From DATFVA01 sp963771705 (GTDB lineage: Bacteria; Bacteroidota; Ignavibacteria; Ignavibacteriales; Ignavibacteriaceae), in the NCBI GenBank assembly GCA_963771705.1, contig CAVYUP010000008.1, forward strand, positions 124,001 to 188,000: 64,000 nucleotides of DNA, read 5' to 3'. The translations under genes were made by a program, and so were the position numbers. The notes under the pieces were generated by a model, which was given only the letters and a program-made list of their open reading frames with translations, made no database searches and had not been told where the DNA came from. This document shows positions 8,835 through 17,610 of the stretch, in pieces; position 1 is the stretch's first letter; each line of letters begins with the position of its first letter.

Positions 8835-9476
8835 ATGAGCACAATTCTGAATGAGGTGCAGGAAAAATATCTGGATAAATTTAAGAGGGAAGATGACAAA
8901 TTAGTTCTCGAAATGGAAGAATTTGCGCGAAAGAACAAAGTCCCGATATTATCATGGCAATCGGCTGAGTTTCTTGAAATACTAATTAAAATGAATAAAC
9001 CCGAACGGGTGCTGGAAATAGGCACGGCGATAGCTTATTCATCAATCAGGATCGCCAAAAACCTTAATGAAAATTCAATTCTTCAGACAATCGAAAAAAG
9101 TAAAGATAATATTTCGATTGCGAGAGAAAATATAAGGAAGTCAGGATTAGGCAGTAAAATTGAGGTTCTTGAAGGCGATGCATTAGACATTATGCCAGGT
9201 CTCGATACACAATATGATTTTATTTTTCTGGACGCTGACAAAGAAGATTATATGAAATTGTTTAACTATTCCATAAATCTTCTTAAAACGAACGGGGTGA
9301 TATTTATTGATAACCTTTTATGGCATGGATATGCCGCAGTAAAAGATGTTCCTGACAATTATCGTGAGTCGGCAAAACATATAAAAGAATTTAATGAAAT
9401 GTTCATCTCTCATAAAGATCTTAAATCGACTATAATACCGGTTGGCGACGGCATCGGGCTGGGTGTTAAAGGATAA
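8835..9476 (+). CDS. class I SAM-dependent O-methyltransferase
   Basis: A 213-residue cytoplasmic methyltransferase of the catechol/caffeoyl-CoA O-methyltransferase family (YrrM/TrmR-like). SAM motif I is VLEIGTAIAYSSIRIA (about 55-70) and the metal-binding acidic patch is FIFLDADKEDYMKLF (about 133-147), with IFIDNLLWHG downstream. Some close relatives (TrmR) methylate tRNA wobble uridine derivatives, so an RNA substrate is possible. The ATG follows GAGGAATGAG at a good distance. The next gene starts in its stop codon (TAATGG). Confidence 0.85.
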   Translation: MSTILNEVQEKYLDKFKREDDKLVLEMEEFARKNKVPILSWQSAEFLEILIKMNKPERVLEIGTAIAYSSIRIAKNLNENSILQTIEKSKDNISIARENIRKSGLGSKIEVLEGDALDIMPGLDTQYDFIFLDADKEDYMKLFNYSINLLKTNGVIFIDNLLWHGYAAVKDVPDNYRESAKHIKEFNEMFISHKDLKSTIIPVGDGIGLGVKG

Positions 9477-9901
9477 TGGAAAATACAGGAAAACTTATTG
9501 AAGAGATCGAAGCATTTTCAGAGAAAGGGTTAAAGAGGAAAGAAGACCTGACAAAACTTCTTTATCTCGGCTACTCCAGCGATAAGAAAGAAGCTATGGA
9601 AGATCTCAGTTTCACTTCCAAATATGTGCAGGGGCTGTTCAGAGTACTTAAAAAGGCTACTGAAAATGCTGAAGTGCAGAATATGGGGCAGATTAAAGCT
9701 GATATTACGGTCAACCTGGAAAAGGTAAAAGAGAAGATTGAACTGCTTATTTCTAATGCTGATGCTGCAGACAAGGTCCATTTCAGAGAGACCTACCTGC
9801 AGCTAACTCAGAACAGTTTCTTTAATCTCACAGAGCTTATGAGCGACCTGGAATGGACCAAGAAGTACTTCAACCAGGTTAAGAGATCAAATCCCAACTA
9901 A
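9476..9901 (+). CDS. hypothetical helical protein coupled to the O-methyltransferase
   Basis: A 141-residue, probably all-helical soluble protein, rich in Lys and Glu, with no signal peptide or membrane segment. I do not recognise a family. Its ATG overlaps the methyltransferase stop codon by one base, so the two are translationally coupled and may work together. It ends five bases before the convergent marR-type gene, leaving no room for a separate terminator hairpin. Confidence 0.65.
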   Translation: MENTGKLIEEIEAFSEKGLKRKEDLTKLLYLGYSSDKKEAMEDLSFTSKYVQGLFRVLKKATENAEVQNMGQIKADITVNLEKVKEKIELLISNADAADKVHFRETYLQLTQNSFFNLTELMSDLEWTKKYFNQVKRSNPN

Positions 9902-9906
9902 AACTG

Positions 9907-10362
9907 TTATTTTGCAATCCATTTCTGAAGAGCCACAAGAAGATTCTCCATAGCGTTTATCAGCGGTTTATGCTGACTCTTGTCTATATCCTCAAGAATT
10001 TCCTTATGGATTTTAACATAAGCCGCATTAAGTTTTTGAACGATAACCTTTCCCCGTTTTGACAACGTAACCTTCATATTCCTGCGATCTGAAGGCTCTA
10101 TTTGACGGTTGATATAACCTTTGGCAACAAGTCCGTCTATAATCCTGGTTAGCCGGCTGGGGCTGAGGTCCATTCTGTCAGCAACCTGCTTGTTATTCAA
10201 AACATCATCTTTGTTGAACAACCGGAGGCAGCGGAATTCAGATTGTGTAAGTCCATGGTTTTCTGCTAACCTCGCTTCTTTTTCCTGGCAATTAGCCAAC
10301 AATTTGAACGTGAGGTCTGCGAGCCGGGATGCATTTTCTGTATTAGGCTTTTTTGTGGCCAT
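9907..10362 (-). CDS. MarR-family transcriptional regulator
   Basis: A 151-residue winged-helix regulator. The DNA-binding core reads LTQSEFRCLRLF, then NNKQVADRMDLSPSRLTRIIDGLVAKGYINRQ (recognition helix about 74-90) and the wing EPSDRRNMKVTLSKRGK, which is the classical MarR pattern. Terminal helices would form the dimer interface. No cysteine suggests a redox switch in the core. It is monocistronic and convergent with the gene on its left. Its targets are not evident; MarR proteins often repress their own gene and a neighbouring transporter, but the nearest exporter is 8 kb away. Confidence 0.9.
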   Translation of the reverse strand: MATKKPNTENASRLADLTFKLLANCQEKEARLAENHGLTQSEFRCLRLFNKDDVLNNKQVADRMDLSPSRLTRIIDGLVAKGYINRQIEPSDRRNMKVTLSKRGKVIVQKLNAAYVKIHKEILEDIDKSQHKPLINAMENLLVALQKWIAK

Positions 10363-10429
10363 CCTTGATCCTATAAATTATTTGTTAATGTCAAATATCG
10401 GGTTTATTGAATATTAAATCAACACCTTT

Positions 10430-11059
10430 TTAAATTATATGATATATTATCGCGTTAAAATCTTTTATTTCAATTCTTCCATTGGTATTATCGATCAGCG
10501 CTGTTTTCAGCGCCTCTACGTCTTCATGCGGCACCAGGGTATGAAAATTTGCTGACTCGTCATAATCAATTTTCTCAATAATTGCAGAATAATTGGAAAG
10601 CTCACGATGAACCTGGCTGAGATAGCTGAAATCGCATTTTATTATTACCCGGTTAAAAGGACTTTCCTCCTGAAAAGTACATTCCTTCAGAAGGAGCTCA
10701 ACGCTAAAATAATAAGCCTTTCCCAAAGGTCCCACACCCAGTTTTGTTCCTCCGAAATACCTTGTAACAATCACCAGAATATCTTTAAGGCCGAAGTGAT
10801 CTATAGCATTGAGGATCCTAATACCCGCAGTACCCGAAGGTTCCCCGGCATCAGAATACCTGAACGAGTCATCCTTTAGTCTGAAGGCATAACAGTGGTG
10901 AGACGCGTCATAATTCAATTTTTTTATTTCCTCAAGGAAAGTAAGCACATCCTTTTCAGATCTTACCGGGAAGGCTCTTGCAATAAACTCAGAACCTTTT
11001 TCTATATAGGTATTTTCCGAGACTTTATTGAGTGTTTTTATTATTCCCTGTTCGGGCAT
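10430..11059 (-). CDS. YigZ/IMPACT-family protein (UPF0029)
   Basis: A 209-residue cytoplasmic protein of the widespread YigZ family, related to eukaryotic IMPACT. The signature region runs KGSEFIARAFPV, HHCYAFRL, SDAGEPSGTAG and ILVIVTRYFGGTKLGVGPLG, followed by a smaller C-terminal EF-G-domain-V-like fold (DUF1949 type). The family is linked to translation or protein handling but its biochemical role is unclear. Start ATG 11059 on the minus strand. It is divergent from uvrA with about 150 bases between them. Confidence 0.9.
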   Translation of the reverse strand: MPEQGIIKTLNKVSENTYIEKGSEFIARAFPVRSEKDVLTFLEEIKKLNYDASHHCYAFRLKDDSFRYSDAGEPSGTAGIRILNAIDHFGLKDILVIVTRYFGGTKLGVGPLGKAYYFSVELLLKECTFQEESPFNRVIIKCDFSYLSQVHRELSNYSAIIEKIDYDESANFHTLVPHEDVEALKTALIDNTNGRIEIKDFNAIIYHII

Positions 11060-11212
11060 AGCTTAATTTTTATCGTTTTTTGCAAAAATAAGGTTTATTC
11101 ATTAAAACTCCGAAGTATGACATTAACGCAGCATGATGCACTTCTAATTAAATTGATTTTATACGCTCTAATCAATAATATATAAGGCTTATTAATTAAG
11201 GATTTTAAGGAT

Positions 11213-14038
11213 TTGGAAAAAGAAACGATAATTGTAAGAGGAGCAAGAGAACATAATCTCAAGGATATTGATGTTGAAATACCGCGCGAATCATTTACGG
11301 TAATAACAGGATTATCGGGATCGGGGAAATCTTCACTTGCATTTGACACCATCTACGCTGAGGGGCAGAGACGCTATATAGAATCTTTGTCGGCGTACGC
11401 ACGGCAGTTTCTTGATATGCTTGAAAAACCTGAGGTTGACCTTATAGAAGGGCTGAGTCCGGCAATCTCTATAGAACAGAAATCTACATCAGGCAATCCC
11501 AGATCTACCGTAGGAACTGTTACTGAAATCTATGACTATCTCCGTCTTTTATATGCCCGTTTAGGGACCCCTTACTGCTATAACTGCGGGAAGCCGGTAA
11601 CAAGGCAGTCATCCGCCCAGATCATTGATTCGATTATTTCCACACTCTCAGGGAAAAAGATATCCGTCCTAGCTCCGGTAGTTCGAGGGAGGAAGGGTCA
11701 CTACCGTGAACTTTTCGAGGAGATATTATCAGATGGATTTCTAAGGGTTAGGGTAGACAGTGATTTTACTGAAATATCAAAAGGATTCCAGGTAGACCGG
11801 TACAAGATCCACAACATTGAAATTGTAGTAGACCGGCTGACTGTATCAGAAAATGCCAGAGCAAGGATAAGCGAATCCGTTGAAGTTGCTCTGAACTATG
11901 GAAACGGCATACTTATAGTTAATGACGGGGGAGAGGATTTTATATACAGCAGACACCTTGCCTGTTTGAGCTGCGGTATCAGCTACAGGGAGCTTGCACC
12001 CAATTCGTTTTCGTTTAATTCTCCATACGGTTCTTGTCCAGACTGTGAAGGTCTCGGTGAGAAAAAGGAACTTGATATAAACCTCATAATTCCCGATTGG
12101 GATAAAACCATAAATGAGGAAGGAATTGCTGCCCTTGGTAAACCCAGGTCGATCTGGTTCTTTAACCAGCTCACGGCTGTAGCTGAAAAATTCGACTTCA
12201 ATTTTGATACTAAACTGGGTGATCTGACTGAAGAGCAGAAGGATGTACTGCTTAATGGAAGTAAAGAAAAGATTGCTTTTTCATATTCTTACGGCGGAGG
12301 GAAGCCTGTTACGTATCACCATAAGTTCTCTGGTTTAATCAATTACCTTAAGAATTACTACAACACGACCAGTTCCAATAATATCCGGGAATGGGTTGAG
12401 TCGTATATGAATACGGTTAAATGTCCAACCTGCGGGGGAGGGCGCCTGAAACAGGAATCGCTGGCAGTTAAGTTTATGGAGAAAAATATAAGCGAGGTTA
12501 CTTCGCTTTCCATTGGTCGTGCCGGAGAGTTCTTTAAGAAAGCGAAACTGAAGGGACGAGAAGCTATAATTGCCAAACCTATACTTAAAGAAATTACGAC
12601 AAGACTGAATTTCCTGCTGAACGTAGGACTGGATTACCTTACACTCGACAGATCCGCACGCACATTATCGGGCGGAGAGTCGCAGAGAATACGCCTTGCC
12701 ACTCAGATTGGTTCACAGCTTGCCGGTGTGCTTTATGTACTGGATGAACCCAGCATAGGACTTCATCAAAGCGACAACATAAAGCTCATAAAATCGCTGA
12801 AGAACCTCAGAGATCTCGGAAATACAGTTATAGTAGTTGAGCACGACAGGGAGACGATAGAGAGTTCTGACTATATGATAGATCTGGGGCCCGGTGCAGG
12901 CGAGCATGGAGGAAAGTTATGCCTGGCCGGGGATACGAAGAAACTGATGAATTCAACGAATGGTTACGATTCCCTCACACTGTCGTATCTCAAGAATAAA
13001 AAGGAAATATCAGTACCTTCTGAAAGAAGGGAAGGGAATGGAAGTTTTATTGAATTAAAGGGGGCCTCCGGGTTCAACCTGAAAAAAGTTGATCTCAAAA
13101 TTCCACTTGGTACACTTACGCTGATAACCGGTGTTAGCGGTTCGGGAAAATCCTCGCTGGTAAATGAAACTCTCGTGAAGATACTGATGAACAGGATTTA
13201 TAAATCAAAGTCGGTTCCGCTTCCTTATAAAACAGTAGAAGGACTGGAGAACATCGATAAGATTATTGAGATCGATCAGTCGCCCATAGGAAGAACTCCC
13301 CGCTCAAACCCGGCAACTTATACAGGCTTATTCACTTTCATAAGAGATCTCTATTCGCAGCTCCCTGAATCAAAAATGCGCGGTTACGCAACAGGCAGGT
13401 TCAGCTTTAATGTTCCCGGGGGAAGATGCGAGGAATGTAATGGAGACGGACTTAAGAAAATTGAAATGAACTTTTTACCGGACGTATATGTAGAATGCGA
13501 CGTATGTCATGGCAAACGATATAACCGTGAAACACTTGAAATTCTATATAAAACGAAATCGATTGCAGATGTTCTCGCAATGACTGTGGATGAGGCACTG
13601 GAATTCTTTATTGACCTTCCCAGGATCAAAAGGAAGCTCAAGGCAATTCACGATGTGGGTCTGGGATACATAACACTGGGGCAGCAGGCTACCACACTTT
13701 CGGGCGGTGAGGCACAGAGAGTTAAACTCGCTACAGAGCTTAGCAAAGTGTCAACCGGTAAAACCCTTTATATACTTGATGAACCAACAACGGGACTCCA
13801 TTTTGAGGATGTAAACATCCTTCTGAAAGTATTGAATAAACTTGTAGATAAAGGGAACACTGTAGTTGTTGTTGAACATAATCTGGATGTTATAAAAACA
13901 GCCGACTGGATAATAGATCTTGGTCCCGGCGGAGGCGAATTCGGAGGCAAAATTATAGCGCAGGGTACTCCTGAACAGATTATTAGAAATAAAAAAAGCG
14001 TTACCGGCGAGTACCTCAAAAAAGAGATTCATACCTGA
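11213..14038 (+). CDS. uvrA: excinuclease ABC subunit A
   Basis: A 941-residue DNA-damage sensor ATPase of nucleotide excision repair; works as a dimer with UvrB in the cytoplasm. Two ABC modules: Walker A GLSGSGKSSLAFDT (about 31-44) and GVSGSGKSSLVNET (about 641-654); signature motifs TLSGGESQRIRLA (about 484) and TLSGGEAQRVKLA (about 826). Zinc fingers with paired CxxC lie at about 252-282 and 738-765. Full length. The start is TTG 11213 after AAGGA; no ATG precedes the conserved VRGAREHNLKDI. Confidence 0.97.
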   Translation: MEKETIIVRGAREHNLKDIDVEIPRESFTVITGLSGSGKSSLAFDTIYAEGQRRYIESLSAYARQFLDMLEKPEVDLIEGLSPAISIEQKSTSGNPRSTVGTVTEIYDYLRLLYARLGTPYCYNCGKPVTRQSSAQIIDSIISTLSGKKISVLAPVVRGRKGHYRELFEEILSDGFLRVRVDSDFTEISKGFQVDRYKIHNIEIVVDRLTVSENARARISESVEVALNYGNGILIVNDGGEDFIYSRHLACLSCGISYRELAPNSFSFNSPYGSCPDCEGLGEKKELDINLIIPDWDKTINEEGIAALGKPRSIWFFNQLTAVAEKFDFNFDTKLGDLTEEQKDVLLNGSKEKIAFSYSYGGGKPVTYHHKFSGLINYLKNYYNTTSSNNIREWVESYMNTVKCPTCGGGRLKQESLAVKFMEKNISEVTSLSIGRAGEFFKKAKLKGREAIIAKPILKEITTRLNFLLNVGLDYLTLDRSARTLSGGESQRIRLATQIGSQLAGVLYVLDEPSIGLHQSDNIKLIKSLKNLRDLGNTVIVVEHDRETIESSDYMIDLGPGAGEHGGKLCLAGDTKKLMNSTNGYDSLTLSYLKNKKEISVPSERREGNGSFIELKGASGFNLKKVDLKIPLGTLTLITGVSGSGKSSLVNETLVKILMNRIYKSKSVPLPYKTVEGLENIDKIIEIDQSPIGRTPRSNPATYTGLFTFIRDLYSQLPESKMRGYATGRFSFNVPGGRCEECNGDGLKKIEMNFLPDVYVECDVCHGKRYNRETLEILYKTKSIADVLAMTVDEALEFFIDLPRIKRKLKAIHDVGLGYITLGQQATTLSGGEAQRVKLATELSKVSTGKTLYILDEPTTGLHFEDVNILLKVLNKLVDKGNTVVVVEHNLDVIKTADWIIDLGPGGGEFGGKIIAQGTPEQIIRNKKSVTGEYLKKEIHT

Positions 14039-14065
14039 TAATTGCTGCTTTTTAATAAATCTTTT

Positions 14066-14887
14066 TTAATCTACATTAGTAGGGTCCCAGGCGATCCTGA
14101 ACTCTTCATTAATAGAGTTCAGCTTCTCCATATCTTCATCTGAAATGTCAAAATCAAATATATCAGCATTTTCTCTGATGCGTTCCTTGTGAACGGACTT
14201 TGGGATAACAACCAGATCATGCTGAAGAGACCATTTTATCATAACCTGCGCCGGAGTTTTAGAATAATGTTGAGCAATTTCTTTAATATTCGGGTCATCC
14301 AGCTTTTCAGCACGTGCAAGTGGGGAATAAGCTTCCAGCTGAACATTCTTTATTTTGCAGTATTCCAGAAGATCCTCCTGGAAAAGAAAAGGATGGAATT
14401 CAACCTGGTTTATAACAGGCTTCACCTCAGCATAATTATCCATTTCTTTCAGATGCTTTATTGTGTAATTGCTTACGCCGATCGCTTTTGCCCTTCCCTC
14501 GTGATAGATTTTCTCGAGGGCACGCCACGACTCGCGTCTTTTTCCCTCCAGAGGCCAGTGTATCAGGTATAGATCAACATAATCAAAACCGAGATCATCC
14601 ATACTGGCATCGAATGCTTTTAACGCATTTTCGTATCCCTGATCCTGGTTCCAGAGTTTTGTTGTTATAAAAACATCCTCTCTTTTAACATTACTTTCCT
14701 TAATGGCCTTGCCCACGTCTCCCTCGTTTTTATAAGCACGTGCGGTATCGATGTGACGGTAGCCCGCCTCGAGCGCCCAGGTCACAGCATTAAACGTCTC
14801 TTTACCAGGTTTTGAGAGGTAAACTCCGAATCCAAGTCGAGGAATCTGGATATTATTATTTAACTTAATTATACTTTCGATTGTCAT
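14066..14887 (-). CDS. aldo/keto reductase
   Basis: A 273-residue NADPH-dependent reductase of the AKR superfamily (2,5-diketo-gluconate reductase-like). The catalytic tetrad is visible: Asp and Tyr in HIDTARAYKNE, Lys in VFITTKLW, His in LYLIHWPLEG. The cofactor region IPKSVHKERIRENADIFDF is near the C terminus. A close paralog lies at 17611-18450; both share the KAIGVSNYT and YSKTPAQ blocks. It is convergent with uvrA. A strong GGAGG (14892-14896, minus strand) precedes the start. Substrate cannot be inferred. Confidence 0.93.
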   Translation of the reverse strand: MTIESIIKLNNNIQIPRLGFGVYLSKPGKETFNAVTWALEAGYRHIDTARAYKNEGDVGKAIKESNVKREDVFITTKLWNQDQGYENALKAFDASMDDLGFDYVDLYLIHWPLEGKRRESWRALEKIYHEGRAKAIGVSNYTIKHLKEMDNYAEVKPVINQVEFHPFLFQEDLLEYCKIKNVQLEAYSPLARAEKLDDPNIKEIAQHYSKTPAQVMIKWSLQHDLVVIPKSVHKERIRENADIFDFDISDEDMEKLNSINEEFRIAWDPTNVD

Positions 14888-15003
14888 CTTTTTCCTCCTG
14901 AGAAAACTATATAGGTAACTATACCCAAAGATAATAAAAACATCCCGTTTGCAGGATGATGGTATTAACTGTTTTTTAATTATTACAATTTAGAGAGGTT
15001 AAG

Positions 15004-15636
15004 ATGAAGATAACATGGCTCAGTCTTTTTTTTATGTCTTTGCTCATTAGTACATTAAGCGCACAGACAAAACATACAGTTATGGTTAGCAACTTTGTAT
15101 TCACACCACAGGATATAAATATAACCATAGGTGATACCGTTGAATGGCAATGGGTTGAGGGGACTCATACCACAACATCAGACAGTACCTCAGGCACAGA
15201 TGTATGGGATTCTCCAATAAGCAGCAGCGTACCTGTATTCAGCGTTGTCATTATGACTCCGGGAGTTCATAATTATCACTGTACTCCTCATCAGTCATTA
15301 GGAATGATCGGAAGTATTACTGCTGCAATGCCCACAGAGATTGTAGAAAAGGATCAATTACCTTTTCAATTCAGTCTTTCACAGAACTTCCCTAATCCCT
15401 TTAATCCTTCAACCATGATAATGTACAATCTTCCGTCGGCAGCATTCGTAACGCTAAAGGTTTATAACGTTCTCGGGAAGGAAGTTGCGGTACTGGTGAG
15501 TCAGAATCAAAACAGCGGCCAGCATATGACCGTTTTTGATATTGGAAAAACGAATGATATGGCCAGCGGTGTTTATTTCTACAGACTGACGGCAGGCAGT
15601 TTCACACAAACCCGCAAAATGATGCTGGTAAAATAA
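15004..15636 (+). CDS. secreted cupredoxin with T9SS C-terminal sorting domain
   Basis: A 210-residue extracytoplasmic copper protein. A signal peptide (about 1-20, ending LSAQ) is followed by a plastocyanin/azurin-like domain (about 22-107). Likely type-1 copper ligands are His in EGTHTTTS and Cys, His and Met in NYHCTPHQSLGM. The sorting domain (about 120-210) carries SQNFPNPFNPST and ends YFYRLTAGSFTQTRKMMLVK. It probably shuttles electrons or binds copper outside the outer membrane. It is monocistronic: GAGAGG precedes the ATG and a hairpin terminator follows directly. Confidence 0.92.
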   Translation: MKITWLSLFFMSLLISTLSAQTKHTVMVSNFVFTPQDINITIGDTVEWQWVEGTHTTTSDSTSGTDVWDSPISSSVPVFSVVIMTPGVHNYHCTPHQSLGMIGSITAAMPTEIVEKDQLPFQFSLSQNFPNPFNPSTMIMYNLPSAAFVTLKVYNVLGKEVAVLVSQNQNSGQHMTVFDIGKTNDMASGVYFYRLTAGSFTQTRKMMLVK

Positions 15637-15640
15637 AGGT

Positions 15641-15668
15641 AAGCCCCGCCTTTGTAAGCGGGGCTTTT
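15641..15668 (+). terminator. Rho-independent terminator of the cupredoxin gene
   Basis: Perfect stem AAGCCCCGC (15641-15649) pairing with GCGGGGCTT (15658-15666), an 8-base loop and a short T tract. It lies five bases past the cupredoxin stop codon and ahead of the convergent lipoprotein gene. Confidence 0.85.
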
Positions 15669-15680
15669 AAGGAGGCTAAA

Positions 15681-17501
15681 TTATTTGATCAATTGCCGCA
15701 CTTTGGCCGGAAATTTATTTTTAAATTTGGCCAATTGTTTTGTTAATAACAGTCTGATAACAGAAAACTCACCATTGGAGATAGTAACTCCTGCTCCACC
15801 CATATAGGTGGTTAAAGCTCCGCTGAAAGTTCCTTCAATCAGCCCGCCGATTCCACCGTAATTGGTAACATTCAATGTAACGGATGAATTAGGAACTCCT
15901 GCAAAGGCATAAAATATTTCATTATTATGATAGAAGTATATTGTTATGTCTGAAGGTGTTCCTGTGTTAGCTCCATAGAATGTGAACCAGAGCAAGGTTG
16001 TATCTGTATTTACAATTTTATACATATAGACGAATGACATACTATCGGCCGGATCGAAGTAACCAAACACCTGGTTAGTATCGGAAGCAAAAGTAAGAGT
16101 TGTATTGTTATATCCGCTACCGGTTACTGTAAATTTGTTATCTCCGGTCTGAACCTGTTCACATACCTGTATTGTTCCAAGATCAAGCGAATTTCCCCGC
16201 ACTGACGGTGTAGTTATATTCATACTTGTATAACTCCCGTCGAAGGTATAAACTGAAAGTAGTGCAGGTTTATCTATATCTGCGGCTAGATTAAAGCTTC
16301 CGTCCGATCCGGTGTATTGTACATTATAGCCTCCGTCCCAGCTGATAGCTACCTGACCGTATTTTACAGTAGTTCCACACTTTATTAAACCTTTAACATA
16401 GGATGGACAATCAACATGAAGCGTTCCGACATCATGCGTAGAACCTTCTGTTAAAGCAGAAACGGAAACAGGATCACTTCCCAGCCCGAAATTGGAACTT
16501 CCAAGAACCTGAACCTCAAAAGCTGTATTAGCAGGTACACGTCTCTCAAATCTGCCGTCAACACCAGTTATTAGGTTTACCTGTCCCACATGTACACTTA
16601 TGCCCTGTACAGGCTGATTGTTACAGTCAACAACAAGGCCGCTTATAGTTGCTGTTCCCTCAGGAACATCGCAATTCCAGTCGGAAAAATGACTAACAGT
16701 TCCGACATATTTATCACCCTGTTTAGTTGCAGTACCTTCTTCTTTCCAGATTCCTGTTGATTCATCATAATACCATAATGGGATGGTAGAAGGTGCATTA
16801 GAAGCAATTGATGAAGGAATATCTACAGTAATTTCAGATTGAGTGCCGCTTTTTAAATTTAAATCCTGACCTGCATCACCTTTCATCTGAACCCTTATGA
16901 TCCCATAAGAATACAGAGTTGCCTGAGAATCATCAGACCTTTGAGCCTGCATATCTCCCCCAGGAACCAGGCTTGAAAAATTTTCCGAAGTAGGATCGAG
17001 ATAACCTAAGCTCAGATTAACGTTACCGCTATAGGCAGATCCATCAGATGCAGCAACAGAATTAGAATTAAGAACTACTTTACTTCCGTTCTGGAGAGCA
17101 GCTTCTCCCCCTGTAGAGGCATCTATTGTTTCGGTAACACCAGCCTCCATTAGATATATTTTGATTGTGCTTGTTCCGTTTGCAGCAGGAGCATCGGAAT
17201 AAGATCCCCTGAAATATCCTGATTTAGTGACGTTAACAACAAACCTGTTTTTGGGAACCTGTATCCCTGAAAAAAGGAATGAGCCATTGCCATTCGTAGT
17301 TGTCGTTTGTCCAGCAGATTCAACCAGAGCTCCCGAAACAGGAGCATTTGATTCATCAAGTACTGAACCTGAGATGGTAGTTGAGACAGTTTCGTTTCCA
17401 TTTTCAACCGGAGGGTTTGTACTATTATCTTTGCAGCCGTAAAAGACCAGAAAGGAAAGAACAAGGAAAGAAACGAAGGTCAGAATTAGATTTTTCTTCA
17501 T
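15681..17501 (-). CDS. large lipoprotein with carboxypeptidase-regulatory-like (Ig-like) domains
   Basis: A 606-residue exported lipoprotein. The signal peptide ends in a lipobox with Cys23 (FVFYGC). Right after it comes KDNSTNPPVEN, a linker shared with another lipoprotein at 32888. A CarboxypepD_reg-like beta-sandwich at about 40-115 (TISGSVLDESNAPVSGALVES) is repeated at about 283-355 (TISGLVVDCNNQPVQGISVHV). Between them sits a region with ending HFSDWNCDVP that resembles the prefoldin/GAIN-like segments seen in such proteins. No enzyme motif. Probably a surface adhesion or structural protein. It is monocistronic and convergent with the cupredoxin gene. Confidence 0.8.
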   Translation of the reverse strand: MKKNLILTFVSFLVLSFLVFYGCKDNSTNPPVENGNETVSTTISGSVLDESNAPVSGALVESAGQTTTTNGNGSFLFSGIQVPKNRFVVNVTKSGYFRGSYSDAPAANGTSTIKIYLMEAGVTETIDASTGGEAALQNGSKVVLNSNSVAASDGSAYSGNVNLSLGYLDPTSENFSSLVPGGDMQAQRSDDSQATLYSYGIIRVQMKGDAGQDLNLKSGTQSEITVDIPSSIASNAPSTIPLWYYDESTGIWKEEGTATKQGDKYVGTVSHFSDWNCDVPEGTATISGLVVDCNNQPVQGISVHVGQVNLITGVDGRFERRVPANTAFEVQVLGSSNFGLGSDPVSVSALTEGSTHDVGTLHVDCPSYVKGLIKCGTTVKYGQVAISWDGGYNVQYTGSDGSFNLAADIDKPALLSVYTFDGSYTSMNITTPSVRGNSLDLGTIQVCEQVQTGDNKFTVTGSGYNNTTLTFASDTNQVFGYFDPADSMSFVYMYKIVNTDTTLLWFTFYGANTGTPSDITIYFYHNNEIFYAFAGVPNSSVTLNVTNYGGIGGLIEGTFSGALTTYMGGAGVTISNGEFSVIRLLLTKQLAKFKNKFPAKVRQLIK

Positions 17502-17610
17502 TTATAAGTCCATATATTAGTGGAAAATTTTTTATCAAGGAATAATATTAAGAATAAAAATTCTAGATAATAAGAATTCCTTAAAAATGAAGAAGAAAGT
17601 TAAAAATTTT

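Noticed and set aside
14940..14960. CATCC/GGATG hairpin with T tract on the minus strand
   Set aside because: Five-base stem only, placed upstream of the reductase start; too weak to call.
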